Positions 16,370 through 21,962 of a stretch of 34,050 nt of DNA are shown here, piece after piece (the first letter of the stretch is position 1; every line of letters begins with the position of its first letter). The stretch spans positions 1 through 34,050 of IMG/VR virus record IMGVR_UViG_3300013104_000017. One strand, given 5' to 3'. The translations under genes and the position numbers were made by a program. This stretch comes from a virus. The notes beneath the pieces were generated by a model. It was not told where the DNA came from. It ran no database searches and worked only from the letters and a program-made list of their open reading frames with translations.

Positions 16370-17087
16370 CTCACGAACGGGTGCGATCCCCTCCGATCTC
16401 GGCAAGCTCATCGACGATCTCAATGACATCAAGAAGCGATTGAGCATTCTCGAGGCGCCGTCGGGCGAGGCGCTCTCGTCGACCGTCGCGAAGCTCCAAG
16501 CGCTCGTCACCGACATACAGGCGCAACTCGACGCATGGGTCGCTAGCCGATGGACGAACGCGCAGATCACCTCACAGATCAACGCCGAGATCTCGTCGAC
16601 CCTCGCGGGGTCGGTGACGGTCGGCGGGAACCTTCTCGTCAACGGCACCTTCCGCGCGCCCGATGCCGTCGGATTCAACATCACCGGCACGCGCCGCACG
16701 GCGTGGCTCGAAGATGCCACGGGGCGACTCGGCTACGCGACGTCAACCATCCGCGAGAAGGCGTCGATCCGTGTCGCCGACGAGGCGCGGCTCGCGACGC
16801 TGCTCGACGTCGTACCGAAGACGTTCATCTACCGCGAAGAGATCCGCCGACGCACGCGCCTTCGGATCAATGACGGCATCGACTACATGCCAGCGCGCGA
16901 GCTCGGGCTCATGGCCGAAGACCTCGACGCCGCGGGCTTCCACGAGTTCGTGATCTACGACGATCACGGCACGCCCGAGGGCGTCGAGTACTCGATGCTC
17001 GCGGTCGCTCTTCTCGCGATCGGTCGCACGCAGCGCGCCGAGATTGACGAGATCCGCGCCCATCTCGGATTAGGGTCGAAGGCATGA
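16362..17087 (+). CDS. Tail protein with C-terminal S74 self-cleaving chaperone
   Basis: 241 aa. The N-terminal 80 residues form a coiled coil (KLIDDLNDIKKRLSILEAPS, VAKLQALVTDIQAQLDAWVA), then a short beta segment (SVTVGGNLLVNGTFRAPDAV). The C-terminal 120 residues match the intramolecular chaperone of endosialidase-type fibres (peptidase S74): Ser128 and Lys133 in ATSTIREKASI have the S-x4-K spacing of the known catalytic dyad, followed by FIYREE, LGLMAEDLDAAGF and a final amphipathic helix. It probably trimerises a short fibre and cuts itself off. The mature fibre would be only about 127 residues, which is very small. Confidence 0.75.
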   Translation: MRSSRTGAIPSDLGKLIDDLNDIKKRLSILEAPSGEALSSTVAKLQALVTDIQAQLDAWVASRWTNAQITSQINAEISSTLAGSVTVGGNLLVNGTFRAPDAVGFNITGTRRTAWLEDATGRLGYATSTIREKASIRVADEARLATLLDVVPKTFIYREEIRRRTRLRINDGIDYMPARELGLMAEDLDAAGFHEFVIYDDHGTPEGVEYSMLAVALLAIGRTQRAEIDEIRAHLGLGSKA

Positions 17088-17440
17088 CCGACGAGAAGCG
17101 CGCGGAACCTTCGACATGGGAGGTGATGCGCGGCATCGAGCGCGTCGAGAAGCGGCTCGACACGATGCAACACGCCTTCGTGTCGGTCGAGGTGCATCGG
17201 CTACTCGCCGAAGACGTGCGAGAGGTCAAAGAGCAGGCGACCACCGACCGGGCGGCGAATGAGCTCGCCGTGCAGAAAGCGAAAGACGAGGCGGCGATCG
17301 CCGTCACCGCGATACAGACCGAGCTCAACAACGCGAAGAAGCAACGCGCGCAGACATGGACGGCGATCGGCCTTCTCTTCGCGGGCGGGGTCGCCGCTCT
17401 CGTGATCGACGTATTCTCTCGGGGACTGGGGTTGACATGA
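17084..17440 (+). CDS. XhlA-like membrane protein, lysis-associated
   Basis: 118 aa. A helical, charged N-terminal part (residues about 10-88, coiled-coil character) is followed by one C-terminal transmembrane segment (WTAIGLLFAGGVAALVIDVF, about 91-111) and a short tail. This is the plan of XhlA/hemolysin-type holin partners, which act with a small holin in lysis. It overlaps the preceding gene as ATGA and the following one likewise, so it is in the lysis group. A purely structural membrane role cannot be excluded. Confidence 0.65.
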   Translation: MTDEKRAEPSTWEVMRGIERVEKRLDTMQHAFVSVEVHRLLAEDVREVKEQATTDRAANELAVQKAKDEAAIAVTAIQTELNNAKKQRAQTWTAIGLLFAGGVAALVIDVFSRGLGLT

Positions 17441-18111
17441 ACGAAGATGAGATCGAGACGATCGAGGCGCCCGCGCTCGTCGTCCCGCCGAAGGCCGAGC
17501 AAGAGAAGGCCGAGCGAGGCGCTCGTCGATGGGCGTGGATCTCTCGCGCCGTCGGCGCGGCGATCATTCTCGCGTTCATCGGGCTCGGCGCCTATCTTGC
17601 CGTCGCGAATGCCGGCGGCCGGGTCGAGCGCCTCGAGCTCATCGAGCAACTCGACGACTCGCACGCCGAGACGGCCGAGCTTCGAGACAAGGTCGACGCG
17701 CTCTATGAGCAGGTGCTCGCCGCGGGAGAGACACCCGTCGTCGAGCCCGACACGAGCTCGCCGCCCCCGGCAGGGCAGGACGGCCGAGACGGCGCACCGG
17801 GTCGCCCGCCCACCATCGACGAGATCGTGTCGGCGTTCAACGCCTATTGCGCAGCGAACAACGGATGCCACGGCGCCACGGGTGGCACCGGCCCCGCCGG
17901 CCCTCCCGGCGAATCGGTCGTCGGCCCGCAAGGCCCGGCCGGGCCTCAAGGCGAACCGGGCGCATCGATCACCGGCCCCGCCGGGCCGAGTGGGGCGAAC
18001 GGCGTCTCGGTGCTCACGGTCGAATGCGTGCCGACCGAACTCGGAACCGCGTTCCGCTTCACCTTCTCCGACGGGTCGATCACCGATGTCGACGGCCCGT
18101 GCATCCCATAG
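17437..18111 (+). CDS. Membrane-anchored collagen-like protein
   Basis: 224 aa, ATG 17437 overlapping the previous stop. The order is: acidic cytoplasmic N-terminus, RR-flanked transmembrane helix (about 37-57), coiled coil (61-97), Pro-rich linker with GQDGRDGAPGRP, a CxxxxxC pair (C138, C144), uninterrupted Gly-X-Y collagen repeats (about 146-190) and a 35-residue C-terminal beta module with C197 and C222. The topology places the collagen stalk outside the membrane. Collagen-like stretches are common in phage fibres, but a transmembrane anchor beside the holin is not typical. It may be a spanin-like wall-reaching protein, a surface-exclusion factor or a lysis regulator. Confidence 0.75.
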   Translation: MNEDEIETIEAPALVVPPKAEQEKAERGARRWAWISRAVGAAIILAFIGLGAYLAVANAGGRVERLELIEQLDDSHAETAELRDKVDALYEQVLAAGETPVVEPDTSSPPPAGQDGRDGAPGRPPTIDEIVSAFNAYCAANNGCHGATGGTGPAGPPGESVVGPQGPAGPQGEPGASITGPAGPSGANGVSVLTVECVPTELGTAFRFTFSDGSITDVDGPCIP

Positions 18112-18142
18112 GCGTATACTCGCCGCGACGAAAGGAAAGACC

Positions 18143-18421
18143 ATGAGCACTTCGATCGAACATCACGGCGATGACTCGCTGCACGTCGGCGAGACTGTCT
18201 CCACCGCTTCTCCGAAGGTCAACCTCGGCATAGCGAAGACGGTCGTCTCGGCGATCGGCGGCGCGCTCGTCGGCGGCCTGACCGCCCTCTCGACGGCTCT
18301 CGCTGACGAGGTCGTGTCTTCTCAGGAATGGACGACGGTCGCTCTCGCGACGATCGTCGGCTCGGGCCTCGTGGCCGGTGCGACGTTCCTGACCCCCACG
18401 ACGGTCACTCGCAAGGCATGA
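18143..18421 (+). CDS. Holin, r1t-like
   Basis: 92 aa, ATG 18143 with GAAAGGAAAG just upstream. Two hydrophobic segments (TVVSAIGGALVGGLTALSTA about 34-53 and WTTVALATIVGSGLVAGATF about 63-82), separated by a short loop DEVVSSQE, give the class II holin plan seen in r1t-type holins of actinophages. The C-terminus TVTRKA is basic, as expected. It is the last gene of the rightward block; its stop is one base from the stop of the convergent leftward gene. Confidence 0.75.
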   Translation: MSTSIEHHGDDSLHVGETVSTASPKVNLGIAKTVVSAIGGALVGGLTALSTALADEVVSSQEWTTVALATIVGSGLVAGATFLTPTTVTRKA

Positions 18422-18422
18422 C

Positions 18423-19223
18423 CTAGAAGGGCGGGTCGGAATCCGGCTCGGCCCACACGCGCCAGACCCCACGCTTTCCCGGCACCGCCACGGCGCCGAG
18501 CGGGATGACGTGGGGTCTTGTGCATTCTTCGTCATCCCCGGCCCGCGAGGCGGCCTTCTTCGCGCTCTTGCCGCTATGCCGGGTGACGATGGCGAAGGCG
18601 TCATCGGACGCGGGAGACGGGCGCACAGCGCTTTCTACGGGCATGAGCGCCGGGGCGGCCTCAGGCGGTAGCCACGTCCCGGATGCGGGCGGGGTGTTGA
18701 GGTAGTGCCACAGGGCGACTGAGATCGCGAGACTATCCCACGCGGCGCCCATGAGATCGTGATTACACCTCGAGCAGAGAAGCCCGCGCACGGCGCCCGT
18801 CTTGTGATTGTGATCGACGGCGAGACGCTTCGACTTCGGCCGGGCTCGGCAGATCGCGCAGCGTCCGCCCTGCCGCTTGAGCAGCGCGCCGTAGTCGTCG
18901 CCGGTGATCCCGTACGTCTTCGCGACCATCGACTCGTGCGCCTTCGCTGACGAGCACGCGCGGCACTTCGTGGCGCCCTTGCCGAAGTCTTCGAGGTCGC
19001 GGAAGCTCTGGCACCCGGCGCACCACGACGTGCCGGCGGGGGCTTGCGCGAGGATCGTCTTCGATCGCTTCACCCGCATGTCTTCCGGCACCATCGCCAG
19101 GCGGCGGCGGGATGCCGCGACTTGATCGCCGATCGGCTCGTGGCGAAGAGCGCACGTCACGCAGCGGTGACGCCCCGGCGCCTTCGGGCGGCGGCGGCAC
19201 TCTTTGCACGGTTGCGCGGCCAT
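18423..19223 (-). CDS. Endonuclease VII-like HNH protein with extra zinc fingers
   Basis: 266 aa. The central domain (residues 103-165) is the recombination endonuclease VII type of beta-beta-alpha-metal nuclease: YGITGDDYGALLKRQGGRC, C122/C125, the DHNH core at 137-140 and C150/C153-N-H. It probably resolves branched replication DNA or nicks before packaging. Two further CxxC...CxxC zinc pairs precede it (C6/C9/C21/C24 and C68/C71/C87/C90), so three zinc sites in all, more than the T4 enzyme. The C-terminal 80 residues are not recognised. It is the last gene of the leftward block. Confidence 0.85.
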   Translation of the reverse strand: MAAQPCKECRRRPKAPGRHRCVTCALRHEPIGDQVAASRRRLAMVPEDMRVKRSKTILAQAPAGTSWCAGCQSFRDLEDFGKGATKCRACSSAKAHESMVAKTYGITGDDYGALLKRQGGRCAICRARPKSKRLAVDHNHKTGAVRGLLCSRCNHDLMGAAWDSLAISVALWHYLNTPPASGTWLPPEAAPALMPVESAVRPSPASDDAFAIVTRHSGKSAKKAASRAGDDEECTRPHVIPLGAVAVPGKRGVWRVWAEPDSDPPF

Positions 19224-19226
19224 GAG

Positions 19227-19445
19227 CTAGCGCCCGTCAGCCTTCGCGTATGCGGCGGCGCACGCCCGGCGGCGGCATCGCATGCGTCTAGGGACTTCGG
19301 CGGCATCGAGCCAAGTCGGGACACCGAGCGGCACGCCTGTATTGCAGAGCGCGAACTCATCGCCGTTATCGACGTGGACGACTTTGAATGAATGCGTATC
19401 GGGGCGGTCGTACCATGACGCATCACGCGGCGCTGCCTTCGTCAT
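19227..19445 (-). CDS. Unknown 72-aa protein with Cys motif
   Basis: 72 aa starting MTKAAPRDASWYDRPDTHSF, chosen because GAGGGGGAAG lies just upstream of ATG 19445. It has a single Cys in FALCNTGVPLG and C-terminal RRMRCRRRACAAAYAKADGR. Function unknown; the basic, Cys-bearing end suggests nucleic-acid binding. It sits three bases upstream of the endonuclease VII-like gene and overlaps the end of a possible 37-aa frame. Confidence 0.6.
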   Translation of the reverse strand: MTKAAPRDASWYDRPDTHSFKVVHVDNGDEFALCNTGVPLGVPTWLDAAEVPRRMRCRRRACAAAYAKADGR

Positions 19446-19555
19446 GGCTTCCCCCTCGGGATCTCGTGCACAATGCGGATCTCGGTCGGCGTCTCGTAAC
19501 GCCCGACCGTCGTGATAGTGAAGCGGCGGCGCCGCGCGAGCATTGCCCGCCGCAT
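19442..19555 (-). CDS. Possible 37-aa basic protein
   Basis: A short frame from ATG 19555 (or 19543) whose stop overlaps the next start as ATGA, the coupling used throughout this strand. It encodes MRRAMLARRRRFTITTVGRY followed by ETPTEIRIVHEIPRGKP, which reads as a beta-rich mini-protein. It fills an otherwise empty 136-base gap. The weak point is the lack of a convincing ribosome site. Confidence 0.4.
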   Translation of the reverse strand: MRRAMLARRRRFTITTVGRYETPTEIRIVHEIPRGKP

Positions 19556-19581
19556 GCGCCGCCGCCGTGTGCGAGCCGTGG

Positions 19582-19953
19582 TCACGGGCTCGCGAGCAGA
19601 CCGTCATCCGAGTCGTCGAGGTCATCCTCGTCGACCGGCTCGACCGCGATCTCGCCCGGCGCCTTGAGCGTGCCCGCCTTCGCCTCGACGGTCACGCCGC
19701 CGGGGAAGTCGGGGTGCCGCCCGATCGAGACGACCGTGTGCCCGGCGATGATGTCGGCACCCTCGGCGTCGAGATGGGTGAGCGCCTCGGCCACGTGGTA
19801 GGCGACGAGATCGACGAGGTTCGCGCCGTTGCTCACGGCCGCCGCGAGAGCGCCCGAATCGATGACAACGCGGTCGACCTTCGCCACCCCGGCGCGAGTC
19901 ATTGCCCGACGCTGTGCGCGGTTCGCCTTGCGGGCGTCGCTCGAGCGGCTCAC
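19582..19953 (-). CDS. Unknown 123-aa protein
   Basis: MSRSSDARKANRAQRRAMTR gives a basic N-terminus; the middle DRVVIDSGALAAAVSNGANL and LVAYHVAEALTHLDAEGADI is helical; GHTVVSIGRHPDFPGGVTVE is strand-like; and the C-terminus is acidic (EPVDEDDLDDSDDG). No family recognised. The start overlaps the stop of the upstream gene as ATGA, so it belongs to the same operon as the nuclease genes. Confidence 0.7.
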   Translation of the reverse strand: MSRSSDARKANRAQRRAMTRAGVAKVDRVVIDSGALAAAVSNGANLVDLVAYHVAEALTHLDAEGADIIAGHTVVSIGRHPDFPGGVTVEAKAGTLKAPGEIAVEPVDEDDLDDSDDGLLASP

Positions 19954-20255
19954 GACTTGACCCCCTGTGCCTCGAGCTCATCGCGTACGGCATACGCGAG
20001 AGCGAGGATCGCATCGACCGCGGCGAGCGTCTTCGGGATATCCGAAGAGCCGCCGAAGGTGATGCTCTTCGCGTTGACGCGGGCGCTCATCACGGGCGCC
20101 CGGCGCACACCGGCACGCGCGCCCGGCCCGATTGCCGGCGGCTTCGGCCCGAGCTCGACATCGTAAGTCGCCGTGCGCTTCGTCGGGATGATCGTGACGT
20201 CGCCCGACACCATGACCCCGTTGATCTCTTTCGCGGTCTTCGCCTTCGTGCTCAC
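19950..20255 (-). CDS. Unknown 101-aa protein
   Basis: Begins MSTKAKTAKEINGVMVSGDV and ends LALAYAVRDELEAQGVKS. A basic N-terminal strand region (VTIIPTKRTATYDVELG) is followed by a Pro/Gly loop and a C-terminal helix. Not recognised. It overlaps both neighbours by four bases, so it is translated in step with them. Confidence 0.7.
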   Translation of the reverse strand: MSTKAKTAKEINGVMVSGDVTIIPTKRTATYDVELGPKPPAIGPGARAGVRRAPVMSARVNAKSITFGGSSDIPKTLAAVDAILALAYAVRDELEAQGVKS

Positions 20256-20908
20256 TTCTTCGTCCCCTTCTTCGTGGCCGCCTTCTTCGCGGCCTTGCGT
20301 GCGGCTTCGTTCGCCTTGAGCTTCTCGAGCGCGGCCTCGGCCTCGTCGTGCCGGTCGCCCTCGAAGTCGCTATCGATGTCGTCGACCACGTCTTCCGGCG
20401 CGGCCTCGATCGACGGGACGATCGGCGGCTCTTCGGGCGTCTCGGGAACGTCGACCGACTCGGCGGCATCCTGCAAGATGTCGTCGTCGCGCTCGTCACC
20501 GCGAAGGCGCTCGAGCTTCGAGAGCGCGATGCCCTCGATCGTCGAGCCGTCAGCGAAGTCGACCGTTGCGAAGAACTCACCTTCGGTGTGACGGAAGGCG
20601 CGGATCTCACCCGGCTCGGCGAAGCCCTCGACCGCCACGAGGTCGCCCTCGACGAGCAAGTCGTCATCGCTCTCGATGTCAGGCTCGTCGTCCTCAGTGT
20701 CGTATCCGAGCGACGCCTCGCGCATGGCTGACGCCGACTCGACCGCGAGCACGCGCAGCGAACCGGCGATGTCGAGCAACGCCGCCGCGGTGATCTCGCC
20801 GAGCGCGGCTTTCTGGCGCGTCGGGTGCATGCCGTCGATGCGCTTGAGCTCGTCGAGGGCGAGGCGAAGGTCGACCGACCCGTCGCTCTCAGGCTCGTAG
20901 ATGTTCAT
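20252..20908 (-). CDS. Unknown acidic protein with KOW/SH3-like stretch and Lys-rich tail
   Basis: 218 aa, ATG 20908 with GAGAGAGG upstream. Residues about 5-70 are helical. The part DLLVEGDLVAVEGFAEPGEI then RHTEGEFFATVDFADGSTIE (about 85-125) reads like a small SH3-like barrel. The rest is acidic, followed by a basic Ala/Lys tail (ARKAAKKAATKKGTKK). The combination of acidic body and Lys tail recurs in two other left-block proteins. Function unknown; DNA binding by the tail is plausible. Confidence 0.72.
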   Translation of the reverse strand: MNIYEPESDGSVDLRLALDELKRIDGMHPTRQKAALGEITAAALLDIAGSLRVLAVESASAMREASLGYDTEDDEPDIESDDDLLVEGDLVAVEGFAEPGEIRAFRHTEGEFFATVDFADGSTIEGIALSKLERLRGDERDDDILQDAAESVDVPETPEEPPIVPSIEAAPEDVVDDIDSDFEGDRHDEAEAALEKLKANEAARKAAKKAATKKGTKK

Positions 20909-20938
20909 GAGTGACCTCTCTCTTCGGTGGGTGATGCG

Positions 20939-20990
20939 TGGACGGGGGAGGGATCGAACCTCGCGAGCCGCGCCGTGTGCGGCCCCGTCC
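20939..20990 (-). ncRNA. Compact tRNA-like element (acceptor stem plus T-arm)
   Basis: Read on the minus strand from 20990, GGACGGG pairs perfectly with CCCGTCC at 20946-20940, followed by an A in the discriminator place (20939). Directly inside the 3' strand sits a T-arm: GAGG, the canonical seven-base loop TTCGATC, CCTC. Between the 5' strand and the T-arm there are only about 20 bases, which can form one 4-bp hairpin (GCCG-CACA-CGGC). No anticodon arm exists and CCA is not encoded. It lies in the 88-base gap between two leftward genes. It could be a tRNA mimic, an RNA-processing signal, a relic, or the tRNA-end part of an attachment site. Confidence 0.55.
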
Positions 20991-20996
20991 GGTGTC

Positions 20997-21620
20997 CTAC
21001 TTCTTCTTCTTGCCCTTGCCCTTCTTCGGCTCGGGCGCCTTCTTCGCCTTCTTCTTCGGCTCGGGCTCGGCCTTCGCCTTGCCCTTCTTGTCAGCCTTCG
21101 CCGACTTCGAGGGTGTCGTGTCGACCTTGCCGCCCTTCTTCGGGAACGGGTCGAGCGACTTGAGGTAGGCGCGTGCGACCTCGACGTCGTCATCGTCGGC
21201 GTCCTCGAGCTTCCACACGTAGCCGGTGCCGCTCGTCGCGTCGGGCTCTTTGGTCAGGCGACCGAGCACCTTCTCGCCGGTGTCGATGCGGCCGCGCACG
21301 GCGCCCATGAGCCACCCGCCGAAAATCCAGATGTTCTCGTGCTCTTCGCTCTTCTCGGGCTTCTTCTCGTGAAGCTGCACGATGTCGGCGACGATGTGCT
21401 CTTTCGTCGCGCCGGGATTCTTCCGGTCGAACTTGTCCTCGTGCTGCTCGGATCGAAGCGGCGTGATGAGAAAGAGCTTCCCGTCATTCTTGCCGCTCTT
21501 CTTCTCGTCGCCATCGGTGAGCGACCACCCGTCGCCCCCTGCCGGCGCCTCGCTCGGCTTCGCGAACTCATTCGACTCGGTCGACTTCGACGCCTTCTTC
21601 TTGCTCTTGTCCTTAGCCAT
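20997..21620 (-). CDS. Unknown DNA-metabolism-region protein with Lys-rich tail
   Basis: 207 aa, ATG 21620 after GGAAAGGG. A basic start (MAKDKSKKK) leads to a conserved-looking core: GKLFLITPLRSEQHEDKF, VADIVQLHEK, ENIWIFGGWLMGAVRGRID and VLGRLTKEPDATSGTGYVWK (about residues 45-150). The last 50 residues are Lys/Ala/Pro repeats (KAKAEPEPKKKAKKAPEPKK). The core, with its short strands and aromatic residues, could be a single-stranded DNA-binding fold, as similar small proteins in actinophage replication operons are suspected to be, but I cannot confirm that from sequence. Confidence 0.72.
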   Translation of the reverse strand: MAKDKSKKKASKSTESNEFAKPSEAPAGGDGWSLTDGDEKKSGKNDGKLFLITPLRSEQHEDKFDRKNPGATKEHIVADIVQLHEKKPEKSEEHENIWIFGGWLMGAVRGRIDTGEKVLGRLTKEPDATSGTGYVWKLEDADDDDVEVARAYLKSLDPFPKKGGKVDTTPSKSAKADKKGKAKAEPEPKKKAKKAPEPKKGKGKKKK

Positions 21621-21688
21621 GATCGGCCCTTTCCTATGGGTTGTCGACACCGCGATTACGATGTCGTCTCGGTGCTGCCGAGTGTGAA

Positions 21689-21736
21689 GAGCCGCCGCCG
21701 CCCCGATGAGGTCAGCAGCACGCGCGGCGGCGGCTC
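21689..21736 (-). terminator. Hairpin between two leftward genes
   Basis: A perfect 13-bp stem (GAGCCGCCGCCGC, 21689-21701, with 21724-21736) and a 22-base loop, starting 4 bases after the upstream gene's stop on the minus strand. No U-run follows. It may attenuate or stabilise the transcript. Confidence 0.5.
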
Positions 21737-21740
21737 GGTC

Positions 21741-21962
21741 TTAGGTCGTCTCGGGGTCGTCGAGCGCGAGCGTCATGACGCACCCGCCCTTCGGATTGCC
21801 GAGGTCGCTCATCTTGAACGGGACGCACGTCCCGCGGATGATCCGATCGTCATCGTAGAGGGCGGACGCCTCGACGAGTGCTCGGAGATCCCCGAGCGTG
21901 AGTGTGCGCGTCGGCTCGGTCGCCGCCGAGATCCGCGGCATGTTGTCCATCTTCCCGGCCAT
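21741..21962 (-). CDS. Unknown 73-aa protein
   Basis: Starts MAGKMDNMPRISAATEPTRT, overlapping the stop of the Cas4-like gene (TAATG), and ends GGCVMTLALDDPETT. The middle TLTLGDLRALVEASALYDDD then RIIRGTCVPFKMSDLG resembles a small helix-strand module found beside nuclease genes, but I do not recognise it. Strict coupling to the nuclease gene suggests a helper role. Confidence 0.7.
   Translation of the reverse strand: MAGKMDNMPRISAATEPTRTLTLGDLRALVEASALYDDDRIIRGTCVPFKMSDLGNPKGGCVMTLALDDPETT

Noticed and set aside
8829-17439. Identical 12-mer GGGGTTGACATG at 8829-8840 and 17428-17439
   Set aside because: Both sit at start codons, where GGGG serves as ribosome site; two copies are not enough to propose a shared signal, and TTGAC there lacks a -10 downstream.
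20939-20990. A normal tRNA gene
   Set aside because: No anticodon arm and no room for one; only acceptor and T-arm geometry are present.
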